Notes under the pieces: generated by a model
What the model saw: the letters and a program-made list of their open reading frames with translations, nothing else
Told to the model about the DNA's origin: nothing
Database searches by the model: none
In this document: positions 49,001-61,000 of the stretch, one piece after another
Numbering within the stretch: position 1 is the first letter of the stretch
How the letters are laid out: every line of letters begins with the position of its first letter
DNA from: Marthasterias glacialis
Taxonomy: Eukaryota > Echinodermata > Asteroidea > Forcipulatida > Asteriidae
NCBI GenBank assembly: GCA_911728455.2
Contig: OU452231.1
Location: 5,734,963 to 5,798,962, forward strand
DNA length: 64,000 nt
Direction of reading: 5' to 3'
Made by a program: the position numbers and the translations under genes

Positions 49001-52000
49001 GCATGATCTATTTTTAGCATTAATGCGGAGTGCTGTCATCCAGCTCTTTGTCCACAAAGAATAACTTTAGGTTTTTCAAATTCACAATTCAAAGAGACAT
49101 TTCATGTACATTGTGCTACCCCAAACCTCACTAGATTATAGCTCCAAGGTTTCATACAAGACCTGCAAAGAGTTCTACTCTATATTTCTATGTTGTTGGC
49201 GATGGTGTCTTTGTAGCTAAAGAAGTACCAAGATCGCAGCTATGCACATAGAAATATTGCCTGCTTGGTAAAACAAACTGCATCTCATTTTAAGTATAAT
49301 TTAACTTAAAGCCGTTATACACTATTGGTAAAGTGTCTGGAAATACTTCCATACCTTATGAGCATCAAGAGTTATTTAATAAAATCAACCTGCGAAAGTT
49401 TCAGCTCATTTCATTGTTTCCTTTACAAGAAAACAATACAAAGTCATTCAGCGTTTTTGTATTCATTCTAACGGCCGGAATTTTCGTCTCATGAGACGAA
49501 AAATCATTTGTGGATCTTTTTTCACTAATTATTCGAAAACGATAACACATCAGACAGAAATATTTCACAGGAAGTTTTCTACCATCATCGTCTGTATACC
49601 ATGTAAGTTATGTGCAAATCTTTGAACATTTTGTTTTTCGGTGTTCCCAAAAGTTAATATGGGCTTTAATTTAATTTACTTTTATATATATTTTTTGCTA
49701 TATTTTTTTTCAACCCCAAGTATTTTATTGTCTGATTAATTTTACAATCATATTGTTTGAATGTTTTAATTCAGCCTCTGGCTGCGAGTGCATTTTTAAA
49801 ATTCTGAATCAAATAAAATCAATCAGTTCCCAAAACTGCTACAATGCCAACTGAACAAATATTTGCATAAGCATTTTTCTCTATTGACATCTTTTCAGTC
49901 CTTCCCTACCCAGGGGTTAGTGATGTGAGGTATCGGTACAACGCGCAGCCCACGGTGGCGAGGCTGATCTACACATACCTGTCACCTGTGCAGCATGGGA
50001 GTGAGTCACACTGTGGGACCTTTCTAACTTTAATGTGATGAGTTGGTTTGATTCACTGGACGATACTGACACCAGAGCAAGATGAATGGCATTATCATCA
50101 CCTCCACTGACCACGATATAACGATCATCTGAAAAAAGAAAGAGAGATTACAACTACAGACTGTGTAAGTTTTTCGCATATTCAAAAACTTTTGTGACCA
50201 GCTTGTCCCACGCACACTGCTCAAACATGTGAAGGAAACAAAATCACGTGCTTTAAACGGACCCTAATGTTCAAACACACACCAGAATTGCAGTCTATAA
50301 CATTTTGGTTTACCCATACCCCAGTGCTCAGAGCTTTCTGGGCTTTCCCCCCGACTTCTGTGAGGGAACAAATCCACAGGCATAACACTCGGGTGGGTTT
50401 GAACCCATGATCCCCACATTCTAGAGCAGATATCTTAACCACTAGACCACCAAGCACGTCTGCTGATGAGAGGCTAATTCGAATCCTATAATCAGCAGCA
50501 GTTACCACAATATACCAAGTATTTATTTATTTATTATTTTTTTTTCATAGCCTGCCTACCTTGTGGAACTCATTGCCCATCGATACACGTTGTTTAACAT
50601 CTAAGTCTTTATTTAAAGTGGTAGTCAACAGTTTTCTGCGTGATACAATCTAAAGTCTGTTAATGCTAATATTTTTAATGTTTCATGTGTAAATGCTTGT
50701 CCAAAACTTTTTAAAACCTTTTTATGGGCAGACTGAACTTCTTGGTTATACATGTAGGAAATTTCTTTTATTTTCCTCCTCAGTCTAGCCTTCTCCACAT
50801 CTAATGTGCATTTTGTTGTGTTTTGCAATGAATTTTGTGGAGAGAAATAAAAAAATAATAATAATAATAACCAATTTAATAGATGTAATAATGTGCATCA
50901 AGGATAAAGAGTAGTATTTTGCTTTTATCATATCACTATATCGATCAATGGTAAAACCCCAATAATAGTTGTTATTCTTGACGCAAACTGTTTCATCCAT
51001 TACAGATTAAAACTGTCACATATCCCTTACAGGAAATGTTCAGGGGTGAGCAGATGAGAGTCAATGCTGACACAAAGGTCTGAAACAAGGATCCGAATGT
51101 TAGGAGGTTTGTTGAAATGATGGCGCGCCCACCTTTCAGTAACCACTGGAGTTTCACATTTCAAGGAGCTTTTAGGAACAGTATCCTCTGCACTGGTGTA
51201 GTAGATCAAAGAGAATAACTTCTTTAAAATGGAGAAAAGTTATTTTCTTTTTCAACGGGCTGACATACAAAAAGTCTGATATCAGATTAAAGTCTGGAGT
51301 TTCTCGTTCCTAAATGTTGGTAAGCCGGGGACATTTGCATCTTGTTCTGAAATATTGTATTTATTTCACATAGTCAGCTTTTAAATAAGATTACAAATCC
51401 AAACAAGTACTCACTATCAATTTGACTGAAGCAAAGTGCATTGACCCCTGACTGATGGGCCGATATTGAGAGCAATGGTCTACTGATGTCTTCATCGGTA
51501 TCCCATAATGCATCAGACTCTTCTTGACGAATGCAGGATCTGTCCTTCCCTTGGTGGGGCAATGAAAGTGATTCTTCGTTTGTCTCAAAGTTTTGATCAC
51601 TTTGTGATTTTCTTTTCAAGCCTGACTTTGGAACCGCCTCCTGGCTTGGTAATAATTCTGTTGTGATTGTTTCACAGGAGCCCATGGTGTTACCGTGGTT
51701 ACTGATGGACGCTTCCGGCGGTGAGAAACAAACATCTGAATCCATTTTGATTTCATTACTTGAAAAATCTCCTTCCTCATTGTTCGAAAGCTCCCTTCTG
51801 ACCTCTGTACCACATTCCTTGATTGCCTTCTGAATATCCCATAAGGCAATCTTCCCATTGGTTCCTGCCGAAAGGAGAATGGGGACAGTGCCCCATGGGC
51901 ATTGATGGACAATGCTGACTGTGGTAAGAAGACAACAGTGATGCCAGTCTATAGAGAGAAGTGGACTTAACACTTTGGAATCCTCACTGAAAGTAAAGAC

Positions 52001-55000
52001 CCTGCAATAGAAAAATGCAAATACAAAAACTGCAAAGTTACATTTTTGAGTCTAATTACCTACTTTAAGACACATTCACATAACTTCTTTACAGTTTGCA
52101 CAACGTTGAATCAAGACATACACATTATTCTGAGGTGATAGAGATATATTGAGATTTTAACATAAACTTACATACAATTAAATGACAATTTGACAGGAAT
52201 TAAATGATAATTTTTTAAGATGAAAGCCCTTCAAATACTAATAACTCTTAAAGTGTTTGGAGGAAGTCTGCCAATAAAATCACATATCTTTGCATAAACC
52301 AGTAGATGCCGGATGGCGTGTAAACACAAAACATATCCCAGTCAGCAAACAGGACACACCATTGTGTAAAATCGGAATACCGGAATACCAGAAGTAAGCG
52401 TGCACAGAGCACGCACACGCCGTGTAACGCTTTATTTCACCCACACAAAGAGAAATCATATTCTTGAATATTTCGCCCATTGTGTGGGGGTTATTGTGAA
52501 ATCACAAATTCCAGACCTTGATCCAAGAAGAGGATTATGAGACATTGAGAGGCTTCCACCATTGTTCATTAACTGTATTTCGGCTCGATGGAGGTAAGTC
52601 AGAACGGACCGGGGATCCAGCCTTATTTTCAGATTTAGTACCAATCCTCAGCCGTAGCTCATGGACAAGGTTTTGCAATTCACAGTGCATGTGACATTTT
52701 TCTCGATAGAGATTCTTTGTTCTCTTGGCTTTACCATGTCAAGGTTTCTTTGTGCCAGCAATTCTCTTCAAGAAAAACAAGTCCGGCAATTCCAAGAAAA
52801 TAATCTTGTTAGGCTGGACGGGAAAAACTGGTTAAGATCCACAAACGCTACCTGATAACAGCATCAGATCCTCCCACGCCTAATAAGCAGTCAATCTTTC
52901 TGCCATCAGTCTTTGGGAGTCCTAGCTCACTTTCCTTCCATACACACACCGACATGAATCGTGTCTCTGCATCTATTGGCCGACCATGTTTCCTGAGCCA
53001 ACGTCGTTGTTTGACATTGTCCGTGTTTCCGTAGGATGCGAGATGTTCAACTGTGCAAGCTGATTTCATCCATTTGTGAATCTGAAGTTAATATTAGATT
53101 TCAATCTTTATAACCGAGGTTTTTCAATAAATACTTCCTACGTTACACAGTGTAAAGTCTGCCATCTTCACATGCAATAGTATAATTTTTTGAACGCACA
53201 GCTATGCATTTTGGGTAAATACCACATGGAGCATGCATATTACCAGATTCCTTCAATTCAATTCAATTCAGAGAACCTTTATTTCTCTTAAGCAAAACCG
53301 ACAAAAATATAAGTAAAGATACGGTAACAGTAATAGAGAAAAAAATGAACTCAAATAATGGGGAAAACAAAACGAAAAGAGAGGAGAAATAAACTAAAAG
53401 ACAATCCTTGCATTATTGGTCAGTGTTATTGGTCCTTGCATTGTTCTGCCCTGCAGCACCATATCCTACAAAATCAGACAATTTCTTGAATAGAGTTTTG
53501 GAGGATTTGGAAGGTCTAGGGTAAAAGAATGAAAGTATACCTAAAGGCAACAGGAAAGTTGTTTTTAAAAATCCTGAAATCAGGAAGAACATCTTGACAT
53601 GCCAATCCTGACTGACCTCATCCTGAACGCGGCACTCTGTAGGGATTCTCACTCTCCAACACTGAATGGCTCGCCTCCCTCCAACAGAGAACAACAGTAA
53701 CCTTTGACCTGGGTCATGACCTCCTGTGACCTCTCCTTGGCCCATGACATCATTTGTGTACGAAGAGGGACATGTGGCAAGACAGCGAACGCTAGAAATG
53801 TGGACGTTTAGACGATGAATCACGTGAATCGTTGGAGGGTTACGTAAGGGGACTACAAGGTGCTTGCTAAGGAAAAGTTAGGAGGTTTTTAGAAGAAGGT
53901 GTAAGAAAAACAATGATTCTTTTCGAACCAAAATAATATTAAATTAAATTGAATTTTTAAAGGATACAAACAACAGCAGAAATATTAACAGCATTGTCTT
54001 CGCTTCCTGTGGCAACAACTGCACACTCACCTACAAGAAAACAAGAAAATGAATCGTCTCATTAAAATACTGTCTGGTTTCTTTTCATCAAATGTGTCTC
54101 TAAAGAACCACGTAAACACTTATTTTTTGTAATATAATCTTGAAGTCAAGTCCAAAAGATAAAAGATTACCATAGGAAGTGTTCACAATAAAGTGCACCT
54201 TCTACAGTTTGCCAAGGAGAGGCAATTTTCGCAATGTATCACGGGTAAAAGGTCAACAAGATTTTGGTCATCACAGCACCTGCTGAACGATACCTGTTGT
54301 TTAAGTTCGTTTGTGGTTGCAAAGCAGCAAGGAACCACTGTATTGTTAATCACCCATATTAACAGTGCCTCTTGTAATTTTGCAAATTCTAAAGACACTC
54401 TGAATCCTTCAATATCAGTCAAGATTTTGTTGCGTTGTTAAACATTCAAGCTTTGAAGACACGTGGACCAGGGGCCAAATTCATAGCGCTGCTTAACAGT
54501 AAGCAAATTTTTGTGCTAACTATAGCAGAAACATTTGCTTAAGCGTAAGTGCATTTCACAGGTTAGCAAGAAAATTAGGCAGCCAGCTTGCGCGTTCACC
54601 ATTCATTTTCCTACAGTAAGCACTGGAAGGGCAGCTTGCCTTTTCGTGTGCTTATGGTTAGCAGTGCTATGAAATGGAAATCGCACAATAAGCACAAAAT
54701 CCGAAGTTAAGCAGCTCTATGAAATTGGGCCCAGAATTAGATCCGGCTTCACAGTACTGAATCCACCAAAATAAGTAAAAATCAGGGTATAGATTTGAGA
54801 GAATTTGGAGGTATTTACTTATATGAGTACACATTGCCTAGCCTACCTCCGTGCACTGCCACAGTGGCTAGATGCTTGATGCAGCTCACTTTTCGTCCAT
54901 GTAAACTGTCCTGTAGAGTAACAAATTCATTTCATTTATTAATTTCACAGGAAAAAACATTAAAATTACAGTACAAAAATGTGCATATATACAAAAAGCA

Positions 55001-58000
55001 AGAGAAAAAAAAACATAAAACAAAAATTAAACAAGACCGTAAACATTCAAAAGACAGGACTATGGCACAGCTGAAGGATTATAAAAAAGTAAACTTAATT
55101 ACTATCTAGTTGTTTTCCAAATGCCAACTATACAATACAGCAGATGGTTGATGAGTGTGAATACAGTACATGAAACTGCAACCAATACCACAATTGACTC
55201 AAGATGTGGATTTAGTCGACAGAGAGAAGACAAGGAAGGGGTCAGAAGGTAAGGGAGAGGAAAGGGCAATTTGCCTTGAGGTTGGGGAGGGAGATGGGGG
55301 ACAAAGACTCACTTGCAATGGGATGTAAATGAAGCTTTCCTTCTCAGAATAGTGTCTATCAATCAGGAAGGGCAAGTGCTACCTGTCAGGGGCAGTGGGG
55401 GAGGGGGAAGAGTTTGTGAAGGGGAGGGGTAGGTGGAGGGAAGGAAAAGGTCAAGGGGAGAAGTCAAGGGTTGGGGTAAGTGGAGGGGAGGGGGTAGGTG
55501 GAGGGGAGAAGTGGAAGGGTAAGTCAAAGGGAGGGGTAAGTGCAGGGGAGGGAGAAGTCAAGAGCAGGGGTAAGTGGAGGGGAGGGGTAAGTAAAGAGGT
55601 GTAAGTTGAGGGAGGGGTAAGTCAAGTGGGCCGATGGGATAAATGGAGAGGTGGGGTTGGGTCAAAGGGTTGGGTAAGTGGAGGGGAGGGATAAGTGGAG
55701 GTGAAACTGTAAAGACCCACCTTTAGTATGGGATGTTGTTGAAGCTTCTCCGCTGGTGCTGTGCACACAATTACTTTCTTTGCCTTAATACAAGCAAAGA
55801 CAGCCTGGGCACTTCCAGTTGCATCTACCTCTGTCAAATTATCCCCTACGGTGGGGGAACTACCCCCTACCGTGGGGATACAAGTGGCAAAGCCCCAAGC
55901 CCTGTGACCGCCACCGCACTGAATCTCAACCAATTTCTCACTACTCTGTGTACTCCAGATGATGAATGATGACTGTAGACAAACACATAAAATAAAACAA
56001 ACAAATTAGGTAAAACAATTTAAAAAACCAATAAAAGGTGTCAGTGTCAACATTCAGACTAAGTGAAGTGTTGTGGAGTGCCTGGCCGAGCGGTCTAGTG
56101 CACCAGACTCAAGTACTGATGTTTTCAGAGTGTAGGTTCAAGTCCTGGTCATGGCACTTGTGTCCTTGAGCAAGTCACTTAACCATAATTGCTATTTCCA
56201 TTGGATGGGATGTAAAGCCGCAAGTCCTGCACGCTGTGTAATGCACGTCAAAGAATCCAGTACAAATATCAAAGTAAACTAAAGCCAACGGGTTTGCCCC
56301 GGTGTCTGACTTCGGTGGCTTCAGATTGCACGGCATCAAATTGTAAACCCTTAAAGGTAAAATATAGGATTGGTAAAGCTGATAGTGCAGTGTTCTTACT
56401 TTGTGTGATTCAATATATATATATGAGAAAAACAAACTTTTGAAAATTTTGTCAGGAGAAAATAGTGAAAAGCTGTGCACACTTTTCAGCATGTGAACAC
56501 ATTGTCCTTAATTTCAATTGTTGCAATCGAAATTACAATCGGGGTCTTTTTATTATTATTAATGCTTTCTGGTAATGAAACCAAGGGACCCTCAAAAGTT
56601 ACTGCACTGTGACCCGTAGGCCTGAAGGTACCTGTGTAGAGAAGATGTTGAAGAAATGTCAGTTTTAGATGTGGGAGGAAAACCCCAAATAGTGGAAAAC
56701 CCATGCAATCAGGTAGAGACTGAAAACCCAATCCACAAGCAAGGCTCCGGTCTTCAAATTCTATTTTCTCGACTTTGACTGTATTGCAGACAGAAATATT
56801 TCTATGGATAATTGCTACTGGTATAAACTTCATAATCAGTATGCTTTCAGACTAGTACTAATAAAAACAAATTGGAGGAATACCAATCCTGTATTCTACC
56901 TTTAAAAGGTGCTGTATAAATTGGTCTCATAATTCAAAAACTTGGCATACCTGGCATTCAAAGATAGTCAGTGCTTTGAGGCACTTGTAAATTAAGCGTT
57001 ACAAAAGGAGTATTAGTATTAATGCAAGGCTGGGCAGTTTTATAAATCAATAGAAACATAAAAAAAAAGGCATCTGTCAAATTCAGACATGAACTTTATT
57101 ACTTGAAATCCGAACACATTTAAAAAAAAAAATTAAATAAAAAGATGCCTGAAGGTTCGATTTCACAAAGCACTGAGATTCATCTTAAGATGAATTGTAA
57201 ATATTATCATCGTGATTTGTATTGTGACGTCACACTTTAATTAGCAATTAAAATTTGAGATCAACTTTAGCTCTTTATGAAAATAAGCCCTGCCCCTCAA
57301 AAATTGTCTCTGATGAAGATAAATGGTAATTTATTTTGTACAACCGAAATATCAAACTCACTGAATGGAAACCTGACACCAAAATGTCATCAGATGACGT
57401 GAACACTATACTCTCAATCCAGTTGAATCCTTTATAAATCTGCGTAAAGAATAAACAATCAAGTTAATTGAGCTGGAATTCCAACTAGCAACCTCTGGAT
57501 TCTGGTACATGGGCTCTACCTACCGAGATACAATTTCAGACGAAGTTCATTGGCACCAGTCTGAACACCATCCAGTGAGGTCAGAGATCATGTCCTGATT
57601 GAACATTACAAACGGAATAATGCAATAGACTGGGGACACTTTTATTCATCAAACCAACTTTACCTTGAATGTGTTCAGCATCTGAAGTCTTGTGCCCTGT
57701 ATCCCGTACTGTCTGTAGGTGCCGTCTCTACCTGCACTGTACACATATCCAGCATGGTGGCAAACATGAGTTACACCAGCCTTACCGTGTACACCTAGAA
57801 GACAGTGTGCTGGACCAGCTGGCTGGACAAGGAAAAAAAATAAAAATAACTTGGAGAAAAAATTATAAGTAATGGAATTATTGTATCTTTTATGGTTTGG
57901 TTTTGTCATTGCCCAGCAGTGTATGACAATGGTGAACATTCAGTGCTTCCTATGCCCTGCAACAGGGACACTTGTGGAATTGCTTTCTGCTGTCACCCAG

Positions 58001-61000
58001 CTTTCTGCTGTCAAACCATAGTTTTAGCTTCAGTTCTGGCTTACGCTCCGTCAGTCATTTTGACATCCACTTTTTGTACAGAGCTTATAATAGGCAGATG
58101 GAGCCCAACTCAGAGCAGGGTTTCCAAAGGAATCCCCAGCTTCCCTTAAAGTCTCCCATTCCATCTCCAGTGTGCTTTCTAAATTGCAAGATCTTACCTC
58201 TCTGTCCTCTTCCCTACAGGTGTATGATAACGTCGGCTCAGAACTATAAGGTCATTAACTTCCGTAATCGACAAAAGGTTGTTAACATTTCCAAACTAAA
58301 AAATGGTAAATAAGATTTAAAAATCAAAAACTAATGTTTGTCTATCCAAAAAGTAGTTTAACCTGTTATTCTAAACTACCTTTTGGCTAGACAAACCATC
58401 AGTTTTTAATGTTTAAATCTTATTTACTGTTTTTTAGTTTGGAAATGTTAACGACCTTTTGTCGATTACGGAAGTTAATGACCTTATAGTTCCGAGCCGA
58501 CGATAAATACTGTTTAGAACTCAGTGCTTTCCCCAAGCCCTGCACCAGGGGTATCCGGGGACTGCTTTCTGCTGTCACCAGGCTGCCCTAGAATTCTCCC
58601 ATTCCATCTTTAGAGTACACTCTGAATTGCAAGATCTTACCTCTCCATCCTCTTCCTCTTTTCCTCGTTGTAGCTGGCGGTACAGGAGTACAGATCCCCT
58701 ACGATCTCCACAGACAAGAGCGCCCTCTTGGTGTGGAATAAGAGCAATGGTTGTTAACCATCGCTGTGGGGCTTCAGGTAGTATAAACGAGGCCTGTTTA
58801 TCAAGACTAAATCTGTTGGGTGATCTGCTCAGCTTCAACCAGATCTGGAGGGGGAAGATTGTTAGCATTAATTTGGAATGAAGAAGTTGGAATTTTTAGG
58901 ATGGTGTGCAAGACATTTCATTATTTTGAGGGTGAATTAGAAACAACTTTCTGTTTGCTGGTCTCAGTTTCACAAAGCACAAAGATTCATCTTAAGATGA
59001 TTTGTCAATATTGCCATAGTGATTTGTAGTGTGACATCACACTTTGCTTAGCACTTGAGATTGTTACACATCTTAAGATCAAACTTAGCTCTTTGTAAAA
59101 TCGGCACTTGGTTCTTTTGGGCTCACTAGGGCCTACCTGACTGTTCAAACATTTTTTGAACTGTTTATTCTCATATTATGTGTAAAGGAAACAAAATCAT
59201 TCTTTTTAAAGGGTCCCAATATTCCCAACAAAACGGAAACCTTTAATTATTATTATTATTATTATTATTATCACTATTATTATTAATTCTTTCTGGTAAT
59301 GAAACCAAGGGACCCTCAAAAGTTACTGCACTGTGACCCGTTAGGCCTGAAGATACCTGTGTAGAGAAGATGTTGAAGAAATGTCAGTTTTAGATGTGGG
59401 AGGAAAACCCCAAATAGGGAAAACCCACGAAATCAGGCAGGCACTGAAAACCCAATCCACATGCAAGGCTCCAGTCCGGGATTTGAACCGAGGTGTCACA
59501 GAGGTGAAAGGCAGGAGAAAAAAAACACTGAGCCAACCTGAATGCTCAGAAGAAAGAGCAAAAACGCCATGATGTATATTGAGTCTGAGCATTTACCCCA
59601 ATTTTTGATCAGCAATCATTAGTGACGCTCCATTCTAAAACCAGGCACTTCTTGCCAAAACTCAAAACTGGGTTTATTTGCTCATCAAAACAAATAGATG
59701 ATAGTAAGTGCTATCAAATAACACTTAATTAGGGCCTATAATGTAACTACTTCTCAACATACAGAATGTTTAAGGCGTGACATCATAATGACATCATGCC
59801 AGATGTTTTAGGTTGTTTTCACTTTAAATGCCATTTGACTATTTCTTAAAAGTGACTTTAGCATTTGGTGTCACATTTCCAGAAGTCTTTTTTGTTTCAC
59901 AGCTCTATGAGAGTGGCATACACTATGAAAATCTTTGTCTTGAAAATACAGTGAAAAAGTACTTTTCTGTAAACAAATTACTCTGGGCAAATTCACAGCA
60001 TTTACACCCCCCAGATTTTTCCCAATGGGATCACGGCAATATCACTGTGACTTCACGGCTCTGCTACTGTTATTCGTAACGGCAAATCATTCTACTCGTA
60101 GCTTCAGTTGTTTCTTTCCCTGCCTTTCACAGCTGTGGACCCCGGTTTAAATACCGCCCTCCAACCAGGACCCAATGTCATAGAGCTGCTTAACCACACA
60201 AAAAGTTAGCCAAGCACAACAAAATTATGCTTACCTGATTAAGGTTATCACCCAAAATGCCATGTCACATGCACCTTCTGTGACTGGTATCCTGCTCATT
60301 TTCGCTTAGCAGAAAATTGTTAAGCAATATTGTCTGCTTAAGCAGCTCTATGGAATTGGACCCCGGGCCTCGCATGTGGATTGGGTTTTCAGTCCCTACC
60401 CAATTACGTGGGTTTTCCCAAACTGGGTTTTTTCCTCCCACATCTAAAGCTTAACATTTCATCAGCTCCTAGTCATCCCGTTATTGGCCCTTGCACTGTT
60501 GGATGTGTTATGAAATAAATAAAATAAAGTGACTGAGACTCTAGGCGTAATAAGATTGAATAATAAAGCCTTGAGTACTAACCACTAACCCTTCAGGACC
60601 TGATGCAAAAAGATCGTCTTCATCCATCCAGCATAAACTGAACAACTTTCCTGAGAAAATGGGAACCTCAGCAAGAGTACGACCAGTGTCTGTACAGAAA
60701 GGAACACTTGAAATGCTGTAAAGTAACCGACTGAAGAATCACAGACTATTGAATAAAAGATTATACATATTGAGTGGCTCAGAGTGGAATGGGAGGAATA
60801 TTATTACAAGGTAAAATTTGGACTGTTTCATTTCATGAGGCAAAGCTGAGTGAAATGGAACAGCCCAAATTTTACCAAGTGATAATATGCCTCCCATTCC
60901 ACGAATTAAAGCCATGCAACTTCTGTTTTATATAACTGACATGTAGATCCTTGTCATATGATGTATTTTAAAAATAAATTAAACATTTTTAAAGGGGCTA

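Noticed and set aside
50455-50490. CTGATGAGAGGC...CGAA as a hammerhead ribozyme core
   Set aside because: The GAAA part of the core is missing and stems I-III do not pair.
55395-55604. Gly/Glu/Arg-rich frame resembling an RGG protein
   Set aside because: Translation of the purine-rich minisatellite in a WDR6 intron, on the strand opposite to the gene.
56486-56833. Minus-strand 115-codon frame between WDR6 exons 7 and 8 as a WDR6 exon
   Set aside because: It is SINE S1 plus repeat C. The true missing exon is 57362-57439.
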